Below, one piece after another: positions 32,250 to 43,149 of a stretch of DNA of 64,000 nt; position 1 is the first letter of the stretch; each line of letters starts with the position of its first letter. Both the position numbers and the translations under genes were made by a program. This DNA is from Gonapodya prolifera JEL478 (lineage: Eukaryota; Monoblepharomycota; Monoblepharidomycetes; Monoblepharidales; Gonapodyaceae): the NCBI GenBank assembly GCA_001574975.1, contig KQ965773.1, forward strand, positions 109,542 to 173,541, in the 5' to 3' direction. The notes beneath the pieces were generated by a model that was not told the DNA's origin, did no database searches, and saw only the letters and a list, made by a program, of their open reading frames with translations.

Positions 32250-33746
32250 ATGGCCACCAAAGGTCCCCCATCCCCCCTTCTGATGCCAGAAATGCTCGAA
32301 GTGATATTCCAGTTTTTGCGCGCACCTTCGTCTGCCTCCCGAGAGCAATCGATTTGGGTGCCATTAAACGGAACGGAGCTATGTTCGATCAAGTCGGCGT
32401 CTTTGGTGTGCCGGACCTGGGCAGAAGTAGCACGATTGCAAATGATTCGTGCACTGTCTTTTCGAAGCGAGAAGCACGTGAGGATAGGGCTTTTCGGAAG
32501 CAGATCGGGCTCGATCACGACGACGATTTTTACGCCTCTCAGGTCGAAAGTTTCCTCGAATACACTCAGAAACACGTTGATAGGGTTTCTGCGAAAGCTC
32601 GCTCGGTCATCCTTCATGGAGCTCAGAAAAGCCTAAACAGCTCGTTCACAACTGTTCTGTAAGGTCGCTTCGCGATGCCCACCCTCCTTCTGTTATTGAG
32701 CCGAACGCAACTCACTTCTAGAAGCGGAGACTTACAAATCCACGACTCGCTTCTCCAATCGATTCTTCCTAAAATACCTAACGTGACCTCGGTCGTACTT
32801 CAGTTCCCCACCGAGACGGATACTGCTGGGGTAACAAATGCGTTGATGGGAAGAACTGGTGTACAGCTCAACTTTCTTGGTCAGAACCTTCCGAAACTGA
32901 AAACTCTGACTTTGAGATTCATGTTTTGGGAGAACGAGGAGGAAGTTGCAGAGATGATCCGACAGATGACAGCACTCGAAGAATTGACGTTTTCTTCATC
33001 AAGACTACCAGGTGGATCTCACATGGTGGCCATTCTCGACTACACGCGTGAGCGAAGCATTTTCAAAGTCATTCCTTGACCCACTTTGACTGAACTTGTT
33101 TATTCCGCAAGCAAATCTCCGGTCCATCACAGTGGTCGATCAATCATGGGGTGATGCCGAGCTGATTCAATACATCGTCAAGTGTAAGAATCCGCAAAGA
33201 ATCACAAGGCTTAACATATGGCCGAGTTCATACATGCCAACTCCAAGTTAGTTGATTGATTCCAACCCACTGGCTATTTCGTTCTTATACAGCTCCTCTT
33301 CAGCTGCACAATCGCTGTTGCGCCTATCCTTCGCGTGCCCCTTCCTTCGTACGCTCACGCTTCCAATTTCATACCTACCATCAGACGCCCTTCGCACCCT
33401 CTCGTGTTCTCCCACCTTGCCCAAGACGTTGGAAGAGCTGAACCTCGTTGCGTGCGAGGGTATCTTGACGTCAACGTGCAGCATTGTCGCCATCAAGGAG
33501 CTGCTTGAAAAGTGCGCCAATCTGACACGATTTCGATTAGACCACCCAATGGCAGACTTTGAATTGGTTGTCAGCTGCCTCACTAGACGACACATCTTGG
33601 GGAGCTGTGTGGTGGACGGCATTTCAATCAGATCCTACATCACCTTCCGCGAATTTCTTGACCAGAACGCACAAAGCTTGAGTGATATTACGCCGAATTG
33701 GTCGCGAAGTATGAGATTCGGTCAGAAAGTGGTAATTAGATGGTAA
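32250..33746 (+). CDS. F-box protein with degenerate leucine-rich repeats
   Basis: ATG at 32250 (MATKGPPSPLLMPEMLEVIF) starts an F-box: LLMPEMLEVIFQFLRAP, then IKSASLVCRTWAEVARLQMI. Five exons; introns start near 32478 (GTGAGG), 32660 (GTAAGG), 33047 (GTGAGC) and 33247 (GTTAGT), each with an AG acceptor and continuous frame. The following ~330 residues show repeated LxxLxxLxL-like units: LLQSILPKIPNVTSVVLQFP, LPKLKTLTLRFMF, MTALEELTFSSSRLPG, FLRTLTLPISYLP, LPKTLEELNLVACEG. They fit the LRR array of F-box/LRR proteins. Known role: substrate receptor of SCF ubiquitin ligases, binding SKP1 through the F-box. Target unknown. It ends 61 bp before the aminopeptidase start. Confidence 0.75.
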
Positions 33747-33807
33747 AAGACTATTTCCCACCTCCGAATAAAATCCGGCAAAATTGCCGAAAATCCAGGG
33801 TCGCTGA

Positions 33808-36065
33808 ATGTACCTTGCTTCCCTGCGAATTCGAGTCGGACACAAAACTTTCAAATCGACTTTCTCCTGCTCTCGGTCGATGTCTGCTTTCACATCTGGG
33901 AAATTTGATGCCTTGATCATCGGGGCGCATACTGGAGGGACGTCCGATCTTCACATCTCGGATTCTGGGACGAAGCTGCTTTCTGAACCTGCGAAAACGC
34001 ACATTTTGAATGCGCTGGCAAGCTCAAGGTGGAAAGGAAAGAAAGGCGAAGCCAGGGTGGTCTATGGGGTGAAGGACATTGCGGGAGTTGACATCCTGAC
34101 CGTGGTGGGACTGGGCAAGAAGACTGATGACGAAATTAAACGTAGAGAAACAGCGAGAAGTGCAGTGAGTCCTCTCATATGCCCCAAGGCACTCCAGTTT
34201 CCATTTAAACTCCTCCGTCACAAGATTGCCTCGGGGATCTCATCAATCCGATCTCTTTCGTCGGACACAGTATTCAAAATTGCTACCGAGGACCTTAGCT
34301 CAGCCTTTGGTGCCGCGGAGGGCACCTTCCTATCCCAGTACTCGTATGATGAGCTGAAAGACCCCAAGTCAAGGTCCAAACCCGCCGAGGTCGAGCTTGT
34401 GGCCCAGGCTGAAAATGCTGAGGCAAAAGAAGCTTGGAATCGTGGCAAGGTGTACGCTGAGGGACAGAACCTGGCCCGGAGACTGGCAGAGACACCAGCG
34501 AACTTTATGACCCCTACGGTGCGTTTCACAGTTTCTTCGCTCTCTCCCAGCTGAATGATTGCCAAACGGCCATGCAATTTGCAATTAGATTTTTGCGGAA
34601 GAAGTTACCAAGGTCTTCCAGTCGGTGCCCTCGGTTGAGCTTACCGTGCGCGACAAGTTCGTGGAGCAGTTTCCCTGATACACATCTTTAACACTTGCCA
34701 CTCACTATCGTTTTTTTAAGGTCGTGGATGGAAGAGAAGGGAATGGGTTCACTTCTCAGCGTCTCTCAAGGTGACTGATCGACTCGATGTGCATCTAGGG
34801 GATCGTGTTGAACCCACACATTCGAAACTAATCAGGCTCTGCACAACCACCGAAAATCGTCGAGTTCCACTACAAAGGTGGATCTTCCGACACCAAGCCC
34901 GTTCTTCTTGTGGGAAAGGGAGTTACGTTCGACAGCGGGGGTATTTCGCTCAAACCTGCTGCTGATATGGCGGCGATGAGAGGCAGGTGTCATCTCCGAT
35001 TTAATTACTGTGGATTTTGGAATAACGACAGTTGTACTTCCGTATTTTCGAATGTGGAATGTCTCAATAGGTGACATGGGAGGAGCGGCGATCACAGCGG
35101 GCCTCCTGTACTCGGCTGCCAAGCTCAAGCTCCCCATCAACATCATCGGTATTGTCGGTCTCACCGAGAATATGCCTTCTGGCACTGCAACCAAGCCCGG
35201 AGACGTGTTCAAGGTTATTGCCAGCAAGAGTCAAGATTGCGGGTGTGTCACCGCGTACTGACTCATTCGTACTTGGTGACAGGCGATGAACGGCATTACG
35301 ATTGAGGTTGACAACACTGGTACGATCTCGACTCTTCTACCTCTTCGGCGAGTCCCTTAAATTCGGTCATCTACTGCAGACGCCGAAGGTCGCCTCGTCT
35401 TGGCCGACTGCCTCTACTACGGCTGCACGACGTACTCCCCGCGCGTATGCATCGACTTCGCGACTCTGACCGGCGCCATGATGATTGCTCTGGGTGACGT
35501 GTACACGGGGGTGTTCTCGACCTCGGACGACCTGTGGGCGCGGCTCAACAAGGCGGGTAAGATGAGTGGAGACCCGCTCTGGAGGATGCCGTTTGATGGG
35601 GAGTATAAGAAGCAAATGAAGGTGGGAGTTGCGGTGTATCTATGCGAGATGTTATGGGGGACTGACATCACCGCTGCAAAGTCCGCTACTGCGGATATAA
35701 AAAACGTCGGAGGTCGGCCTGGTGGAGCTTGCACCGCTGCAATCTTCCTTCGCGAGTTTATTCCAGGCCTCCCGAAAGAGGGTGATGACGACGCAACAGC
35801 TAACGGCGGTAGCGAACCTATCCAGTATGCCCACTTCGATGTTGCAGGAGTTATGCAGACTACCTCGGTGGGTACAAGGTTGAAGACTCGGTTGCGCTGT
35901 ATCTGAGTATCGTGCTTTTATTGCAGGCTTCTGGCTACCTGAATTTCAAGGGTACGTCGGCGAGCATGTCCTACTGTTTGATTGTGCTGAAACATTATTG
36001 CTTTTTCAGGTATGAGTGGACGCCCACTCCGCAGCGTTCTTGACTTCCTCCGAACAGGAGCATAA
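33808..36065 (+). CDS. M17 leucine aminopeptidase
   Basis: Cuts N-terminal residues with two metal ions. ATG at 33808 (MYLASLRIRVGHKTFKS) gives a basic Ser-rich leader; a second ATG at 33880 (MSAFTSGKFDALIIG) would give a cytosolic form, so dual targeting is possible (inference). Domains: N-terminal macro-like domain (VDILTVVGLGKKTDDE), NLARRLAETPANFMTP, then the catalytic domain with GKGVTFDSGGISLKPAADM (Lys and Asp metal ligands), MGGAAITAGLL, ENMPSGTATKPGD, the signature NTDAEGRL (Asn-Thr precede an intron, then DAEGRLVLADCLYYG), FATLTGAMMIALGD and WRMPFDGEY. It ends HFDVAGVMQTTS, ASGYLNFK and GMSGRPLRSVLDFL with a stop at 36065. About nine exons with short introns. Length (about 500 residues) is typical. 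Convergent with CCDC113. Confidence 0.92.
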
Positions 36066-36159
36066 GCGCCTCCCATCACGTGCCATAAAAACAAATAAAT
36101 ATAATATCAATAAATCTCCACTCGTGATTCTCGCCCTCCTCCCTGTCGTTTGGTCTGGT

Positions 36160-37983
36160 CTATTCCCCAATCGTGATCATCCGAGCTCCACGCTCGGCCT
36201 CCGCCCTTTTAGGAGGGATGACGCCGCGCTCGATTTGCACCTCACGCCAGACCCTCCTTGCAGCGGCGAGCGACGCTTCCGCGATCGCGATCTTGCGACG
36301 CAGCGAGGCGAGGTCGGCCAGGAGGCGTGAGTGGCGCGCCTTGTACGGCGCGGTGTTTGAATGGGTTGCTAGTCACAGAAAGGTACTGGTTGGAGTCGTA
36401 CCTTGAGATCGACGTACTCCATCACGTCGGGGACTTTACTCTCCTTGCCCATCGTGTCAAGCTCCACGCGGATGCTTTGTTGGTGTGCGAGCTCGGCTTT
36501 GACGGCAGCGTGCTCGGCGCGTAACTTGGCGAGCAGGTCTGTACGCGAGGTGATATCCGCGCGGAGCTTTTTGGACGCGTCGCTGAGTGTCGCGAGCGAT
36601 TTCTGCCCCCGAAACGGATGATCAGTCGGGAGGAAGGACAACACTGCCCCCAGGGTGGTGCGACCCACCTTGTAGTGGTTGAGAATCCCCACGCCCTTCC
36701 CGGCGACGACCTTGAGCGCGACGACCTCTGCGTTCCGCTCCTCAATCTTGGCGACATATTGGCGGTTCTCGATCTGCAGCTGGTCAAAATCGATCGCGTG
36801 CAGCACTTCACCCATTTCCTCCTTTTGGTGCAGCTGCGTGCGTAGCTTGTGGAGTGTGTTGCGGAGAGTGGACGATTTGAGACGCAGCTTGGTGATCAGT
36901 GTGTCCTATGAGTGTGTCAAGAGGTGTCGTGATTTTCCGTGGAGAGGTATTGGGGCAAGTGTGTGATCTTCCCACCTGGCCTCGAATCCGATCCTCGTAG
37001 TCGCGGACCACTTTTTCGGCAACAACTTTGCCCGTGCGTTCATTGACACCCCCGACAACGACGTCCCTCTGAAACTCATACGTCAGCTTCTTGTACTCCT
37101 GCTCGCGAACCTCGAGCTCTTCCATTTCAGCACGCAGATTATCCTGCACGCGCTCCCACTCTGCTTTCTTCCGTTCCATCTCGTCACGCTGCTCCTCGAG
37201 CTCCCGTGTCGCTATTTCCGCTTTCTGGTCTGGAGTGAGGGCGACCGGCTGGCTGTTGGCTTCCTTGGACGACTTGTTCCCAACTTTCTTTGCGGCCCTG
37301 CGGCCGGGCTGAGGCGTTTGGGAGGCGGCTCCAGGCGCTGTCTGGGAGTTCTCGAGCGGCTGACCTCCGAGGGTGGACTGTTCCTCGGCAAGTCCCTTCT
37401 TTCCGTCCCCGGCTCCGGCCTGAGGCCCGACCCGGTTCAAGAACGTTCTGAACATGTTGTTCTCAAGTTCCAGCGTTTCATTCTTTTTGGTCAACTCTTC
37501 AAGTATTTGTACGAGCTCGGCGTCTGTGCAAGATGCGAGGGAACTGTTGAGATCCTCTCCTCCAAGTCCTGCCGCTACGGGTGCAACACTGTTAGCTCGC
37601 ATCCATCGACTCCCAGCACCGGCAGCGGCTTGAATCGGAGGCGATGTGTTGTGCTGTCCAACAGCATCCCGAATCCCAGTGCTGGATCCTGCTTTGTTCA
37701 TTGCAGTTCCGGAGGTGTGAACATTCGCGGACGATCGCCCGGCATTTGCATCGTCATTGTTGGATGTCAAGCGAGCGGGATCGCGCAGCGAATGCCGGGA
37801 GGAGGTGACTGAGTGTGACATGTGTGGAGAATCGGCGTCCACAGCAACCCTTGCAACTTGCGAATTGTGTGAGAAAATGAATAATCCCCCCGTCGTACGC
37901 TCAATACATTGCGTCAAGATACTAGGGTTTCCCTCGGTGCTTTTCGAGGATGTGTGACGGTCCGCAGGCTCTAATCGCACCAT
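36160..37983 (-). CDS. CCDC113: CCDC113-like axonemal coiled-coil protein
   Basis: Minus strand, stop at 36160. Start placed at ATG 37983 (MVRLEPADRHTSSK); the frame is open slightly upstream without ATG. The N-terminal ~160 residues are Ser/Asn/Gly-rich. Then a long coiled coil: QILEELTKKNETLELENNMF, ELEEQRDEMERKKAEWERVQ, EQEYKKLTYEFQRDVVVGGV, IDFDQLQIENRQYVAKIEER, NAEVVALKVVAGKGVGILNH, LRADITSRTDLLAKLRAEHA, VPDVMEYVDLKARHSRLLAD. The segment from IDFDQLQIENRQ through VPDVMEYV is the DUF4201 core of CCDC113/CCDC96. In ciliates, algae and animals the CCDC96-CCDC113 complex connects radial spokes to the N-DRC in axonemes. Introns at about 36985, 36670 and 36410. Its presence points to a flagellated cell stage. 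Confidence 0.85.
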
Positions 37984-38178
37984 CTGCTGCTCCAAATCAC
38001 AAAGAGATGTTGTCGTGAGTCACTCGGTGTCCGGGCGGAAACACACGCGTATCATTGTTCGAATCGCTGACACGAAACACTAATTGTGCGTAGGTAGCTC
38101 CCGCTACTTGACAGACCTCTTCGCCGATCGCCGAGATGCCTGTTGTTTGTGCTACAGAAGTCTCCATGACTGGGAGCA
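37984..38178. promoter_or_regulatory. Shared divergent promoter, CCDC113 / RGS receptor 1
   Basis: 195 bp between opposite start codons; must contain or overlap both promoters (inference from spacing). No defined site recognised. Confidence 0.35.
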
Positions 38179-40164
38179 ATGCCGCTCATGGACAAGCATC
38201 CCATCCCTGATTCCATCCAACCACAATCGTATCGTTGCGGACCACTGTGCCTCGTGAGCTTCGGAACCTACATGGTGTATTCCATTCGTGAGCACCTTTG
38301 TGTCAGTGGCAATGCCCATACGGTCGGCTGATGCTTCATGCCTCGCAGCAACTCTGATCGCTTTCATACATCTCAGAGATAAATGTGGGAACGGCCATAT
38401 CAACATTCCGCGGGAACATTGGTTGACTGTTCACCATAACCACAGATGTTTTCAAGCTCCGTTCATTTTCCATCGTCTTGATTCAATCACTTGCGAGTAC
38501 CGTTCTCGTAGTTTCCATGATTATCCACGAGTCGGTGAGTGCCTTGGGACGCACTTTTTTCCCGTTGGTTGTTGACTCGTGTCCAAAAAGATCGACCTGC
38601 CATGTCCCAATTTCGTAATTTTTCTCACCACAAACATGGGTGAGTAAAAAGGGACTTCTGCTATTGAGCGGAGATGCTAAAGGAAGGTACTCTGCAGCCT
38701 TGGGTCTCATACTCTACTGCCTCGCAATACGTGCTGTGTTCCTTTATGCCAGACTCCGACTCAATCTGAAACTCTTGAAGCGACTCGATAATCCCGCCCC
38801 ACCTTCTGAATCTCCGTCTCCGACGTCGGGAGGTGACCATACCAGGTCCAACTTGGTGGGTGTGCGCGACGTTCCGGTCCCCAAACCCTTGCTGAACCCA
38901 CCCGCGCACCAGACATTTTTCACCGAAAAGACGATGCTCAAGCTTGTTCTCCTCTTTCTCGTGATCCTGTTGATCCCCACACTGTGCATCCACTTCACAA
39001 TCGGTGACGCGAGCTGCTTCCCACGGCAGCCCTTTGGTGCAAATTGGAACCTTGTCAAGTTCCTCATGTGTGACTTCATTGTGATCGGACTCGCAATTGC
39101 GTACGGACTCAGAGACTCCCATGGTAAGACCGCCTTTCTGCGCCCCCCTTCTCCAAAAGTTGAACGCCCAATCGTTATGCAGATGGCCACAACATCCGCA
39201 AGGACCTTCTCATCTCATCCATCGTCGGGCTCATTCTATTCATACTGTTCGCGCTCTGGTACGCCCTCGGCATCGAGAGCATGCTTGGTCGGGCCCAAGT
39301 CCTGTCATTATGGAACCCCATGATCTTCATCGTGATCTGGGCGACGGTCGTGCACACGACATCCATCGGCGCGCCGCTCTTCTCGTATCTTCGAGATCAC
39401 TTGGTGAACCGTGGTCGGATGAAACAGCGCCATGACGCCAACGAGTCTAGTTTCTGGAACATGATTGCAGAGGGCGGGGACCGATGGAGAGAGTTCAAGG
39501 GATTCGCTGCAAAGGACTTTTGCCGTGAGTGCGCCGCGTGTCGCAGGTCCTCGGTACAAACGCAGTCACACAGCTTCGGAACAGTTGAGAACGTCAACTT
39601 CGTGGAGGATATGCAGTCTCTTCAACGACTAACTGCGCAGCGAATACGTGAACAATCCGCCGCCCAATTCTCCTCAACCGATAGCGCCTCGACATCTACG
39701 GGGTCTTTCACGCAGCTGGGGTCTCGCAAAGCCAAGCCGCCCAGCGACCGTACTGCCCGGAAGAAGCCCCCGTTCTGGATGGGCCTCTTGCCCAAGAGCG
39801 CTGCAAAAACGTTTATTCCGCCCGATCTCCTACAGCGGTGGCGCAAAATTGTGGCGGAGTACATTGATCAAAACGCGCCATTTCAACTCAACCTTCCGCA
39901 TCAGCTCACGACGCAGGTTCAGATTGCGGTGAGTCGGGGAGATGCTAGATCGCGAGAGGTTTGGTGCAGGCTCACGCTAAGCCCCGCAAAGATGAAGCAG
40001 GACGTCATCGCTCTGGATTGTTTGGATGTGGTTCTTGCGGAAGTGTGCTCGTGAGTAGGCACTGGCGTCACATGCGTATGTCTTGAGAAACGCTGACCAT
40101 CTCCCCAAACCCAAGCATACTGTACCATAACACCTACCTGAGTATGCCATCAGACAATTGGTAG
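38179..40164 (+). CDS. Seven-helix receptor with C-terminal RGS domain (RGS-GPCR 1)
   Basis: ATG at 38179 (MPLMDKHPIPDSIQPQSYRC). Exons 1-4 are short: YRCGPLCLVSFGTYMVYSI (TM1), FSIVLIQSLASTVLVVSMI (TM2), IDLPCPNFVIFLTTN (loop), ALGLILYCLAIRAVFLYARL (TM3). Then LVLLFLVILLIPTLCI (TM4), the conserved extracellular TIGDASCFPRQPFGANW, CDFIVIGLAIAYGL (TM5), VGLILFILFALWYALGI (TM6), WNPMIFIVIWATVVHTT (TM7). The cytoplasmic RGS domain begins ANESSFWNMIAEGGDRWREF and includes FVEDMQSLQRL, PDLLQRWRKIVAEYIDQNAP and MKQDVIALDCLDVVLAEVCS. A last exon, ILYHNTYLSMPSDNW, stops at 40164. Architecture as in plant AtRGS1 and protist/fungal RGS receptors: a sensor that speeds G-alpha GTP hydrolysis. Two paralogues lie at 43150 and 48954. 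Confidence 0.88.
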
Positions 40165-40460
40165 ATTGTTCCCGATCCAAACGTGACACCCATTCTTCCA
40201 CCCCCGTGCAGAATTTGTCGAAAGTCGAGCTCCTCCTTCGCAGAAACTTATCTCTGCTGGGAAGGCTTCCTCTTCAACTCGGTCGACGCGTGCTTTGGTT
40301 TGACTGCATGGGACATTGGGTCCCGTTATTTCTGCATTTGGCATCGGCGATTCGCATTTCCAGTTATTTGCTCTTTTCACACAATAAGTTAAATAAATTT
40401 GATCGCGAAAAGAAGTAAGGAAACTCTTTCCAGTCATATTAACTGAAGTGCACGATTGGG

Positions 40461-40821
40461 ATGCCGCACTCCAGTGCGCACCAGCTGCCGTCCAGCTCTT
40501 CCTTCCGCAACCACACGCCTCGGCGCCTGCTTATACGAATGAGAGACTCGGGGCTTCCGCTTCCCACAATAATGTGATGAACGTGGACGTCATAGTAAGG
40601 CGATGGAGTGACCAGGCAGCAACAGGATAAATCGCGTCTCGGAAGAAATTATGGAGACTGCCAGTGCCTTTGCCTTTTCCCGGACTCGCCCGTATGACAG
40701 GTGGACACAACACGGGTCTGAGCTTATCGAAACTGCGGTGATTGAGGCTGTGGAGCGGGTGTTTGCCCCATACTGGCATCCTGAGCTTGGAATACATCGC
40801 CAGGGATATTTAAAGAGTTGA
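40461..40821 (+). CDS. Small two-exon protein, unknown
   Basis: ATG at 40461 (MPHSSAHQLPSSSSFRNHTP) to a GTGATG donor at 40574; acceptor ACAG at 40625 (52-bp intron, phase 2); second exon open to a stop at 40821; 102 residues. The second half (SEEIMETASAFAFSRTRPYD, then RWTQHGSELIETAVIEAVER, then VFAPYWHPELGIHRQGYLKS) has helix-like periodicity and a plausible amino-acid mix. The antisense frame over the same DNA is a shadow. No family is recognised. Support is frame continuity and composition only. It sits in the gap after the first RGS receptor. Confidence 0.45.
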
Positions 40822-41544
40822 GCGTTTAAGAGTATTAGATCGGTTTGTTACTGGCGATGATCACATTTCTTCATCGGATGTATGGTGATCAATATCACCG
40901 CATTAGGAAATGTGCGTGAGGGAGACATCTCCCTCAACAAACTCGATAAAATGAGTCATTTGTCGTGAATTTCTAACAGCCTCACTGAAATAAAATGTCG
41001 GATGAAGAGAAGCACGCTTCATTGAAATCGAGGAGTGGTGAGAGGGAAAGAGGGGGCTGTGGGTGTCAGGGACAGAATATCCGCCGGGCCGCATCAGGAT
41101 TTATACACAGCAATCTCGCGTCGTTCAAAGACCGTCTGGGAAACATCCCGCGAGTCACGAAGAAAGGCGAGCAAGGTGAGCGCTTGACGGCGACTCGTGC
41201 CCCGGTTCTGCCGAGAGCAACCTGCTCCCCCTCTTTGCGCTATTTGTCGGAACGCGGAGGAATCGAAGACGAACAGACACGAACGCGACTTAAGAGGCGA
41301 GGAAGATCCACCCGAGATGATAGTGTCACCGCGTCCGAAAGGCGCGGTAGTCGCGACAGCCGCCTGTCGTCGCCAGGTTGCCTCGCTTGGTGCTGCCTAC
41401 CTTGCCTTGCATTTGTGATGCCGTCAGACGCATACTCTCGTTTGACTTGTTCGACATTTCTCTCATATCTTGCGTGGATAGTCTTCACGTCCCTCTCTAC
41501 AGACCCAAAACGGCACGCCGTGTGGTTCCCCGACAATCCCGACC
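40822..41544. other. Gap, probable 5' UTR/promoter of the next gene
   Basis: A frame with ATG at 40995 (MSDEEKHASLKSRSGERERG) stays open to 41573 and overlaps the next gene's start in another frame. Its composition is Arg/Ser-rich with a late hydrophobic stretch, and no splice model or motif supports it; I treat it as non-coding or an upstream frame. A TATA-like ttatac is near 41101. Confidence 0.35.
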
Positions 41545-42439
41545 ATGGCCGCACTTACCCTGGTCATGCCTGACTGCACGCCAACTTCTCTGTGCCCAGC
41601 AACTCCCGCCACTGCGCAGCACGGCTCGTCCATGGCTCCTCTTCCCAGCCCTCCAAAGGAAGAGTGTTCGGCTCACCGAAACGACTTGTGGACCTCTGCG
41701 TGCATTCCTCCGCGCTTCTCTCTCTCCACGCCGCCTCCGACGCCTATCGGCTGCTTTCCAGCAGAGTCATCTGCATCTTCCCTCCGGCCGCGGTCCATCT
41801 TGAAGCGGTACTCCAGCCTATCCAACCTGGCCTCGCACAACAGGTCTATTTCGTTCAACCAGACCGTCCTTGTTGCGTTTACATACCATGGAGATGATTA
41901 TGACCGTCAATGCGTTCCTGCAGCAAAGTTGACACCCGAAGAGGCGAGAGAAGTGATTGAGATGAGATGGGAGTTCAGGTGAGTCTCGAGATCCCATCAC
42001 CGAGTTTGCTCCTTTGTGAGCCCACGGCCTTCACTATACAAACATATCTCCCGCTCATAGCCTCCTTACGCACTCCCTCCTCGCCCAGCGAGCGCTCATG
42101 GAATCTCGCCAAGTGCCCTCGGCAGCTCGCTCGCTCCACGCATCCCCATACCCATCTCACATTCCGCAACGCATGCACCACCGCCGGTCCTCTCGACACA
42201 TTCAGCCGCACCCGCCCATCGGAGGGTCTGGGTGGGAGAGTGCGTGGGAGCTACCCAATCCACACACCACCGGCGCCACTGCTCCAGACACGCCTCCTGC
42301 AAAACAAGCGTTCGACTACGCCGAGGCATTCGCCGCGCATTTTAATGTGCCGTCTGATGGGAGAGCTGGTGTGCATGTGGGATACTTCAGCGGCCAGGAG
42401 CGGTCACCCTCTGTTTGGGGTGGTGGGGGTGACCAGTAA
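41545..42439 (+). CDS. Ser/Pro-rich protein with SISF and YDR boxes (paralogue of 5150)
   Basis: Two exons: 41545-41978 and 42061-42439; intron 82 bp, GTGAGT..ATAG, phase 2; 270 residues. After a Pro/Thr/Ser-rich start (MAALTLVMPDCTPTS) comes SILKRYSSLSNL, a basic-hydrophobic box HNRSISFNQTVLVAF, then HGDDYDRQCVPAAKLTPEEA and REVIEMRWEFR up to the splice site. The gene at 5150 has SILRS, RRAVSF, YDRSP, PEDLEEVRRL in the same order and an intron in the same phase. Many uncharacterised fungal proteins carry this VSF-to-YDR arrangement; the VSF/SISF core resembles a PP1-binding RVxF site (inference). The second exon is His/Pro/Arg-rich, then FDYAEAFAAHFNVP, and ends WGGGGDQ. No catalytic motif. 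Confidence 0.65.
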
Positions 42440-43149
42440 GGGGGAGAGGTGGACGGGGGGGCTCGGAGCTCGGGGCTCGGGGCAGGGCATGGAGAAAAGG
42501 GAAATGGGAGAGACGGAAGTAGGGTTTGTTGGAAGGGCCTGGTATGGTGGATTGGAAGAGCACAAAGGAATGGAGGAGAAACTTTCGTGGGGGTGACGCT
42601 TCCCCTTGACACAACGCACCTGTCATCTCGAACTCGCGCGGAATCATCTTTTCTCAATCTGATGCGCACCTCAACTCCTCATCTCGTCATCAAACACTCG
42701 CACACGTCAGCATTTTACCACTAATTGTCGCGCCCAATTTGGTCACCTGTCAATCAACAAGACTGCAACATATTCTTTCGCTATTGGACACGTTTGCCTC
42801 CTTTTTGGTTTTGGGCACACATCGCACGATGCAGTTATCTCCTTTTTGTTATGGCACCGCATCCAGAAGAGTGGGCATTTCGATACCAAGTCACCCACAG
42901 CACACTCCCAGCAGAACACGACACCACCACTCGCAAACCTACGAGGACACACACTGACTCTTTTTGGATAGGAGCAATTGTATTATATGACGCAGCTTTT
43001 CAGTTTCGAGCTTTAGCCACATCAGTACTGATGTCATATAAATAATTAATCGTTGTCGCCCAAGTTCCCGTGTATAAAAGTGGATACACGCAACAGAAAA
43101 TACTTCACCGAAAACTGTAACATCGCAATAAAGATAGAGAGGGGAAGTA
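42440..43149. other. Intergenic region
   Basis: Between the 41545 gene (+) and the end of the second RGS receptor (-). G-rich to about 42500, then AT-rich. No convincing gene on either strand. Confidence 0.4.

Noticed and set aside
38152-38406. Minus-strand frames upstream of CCDC113
   Set aside because: Overlap exon 1 of the first RGS receptor, whose YRCGPLCL box is conserved in two paralogues on the coding strand.
40995-41573. 192-codon plus-strand frame
   Set aside because: Arg/Ser-rich, overlaps the next gene's start in another frame, no recognisable domain; likely 5' UTR.
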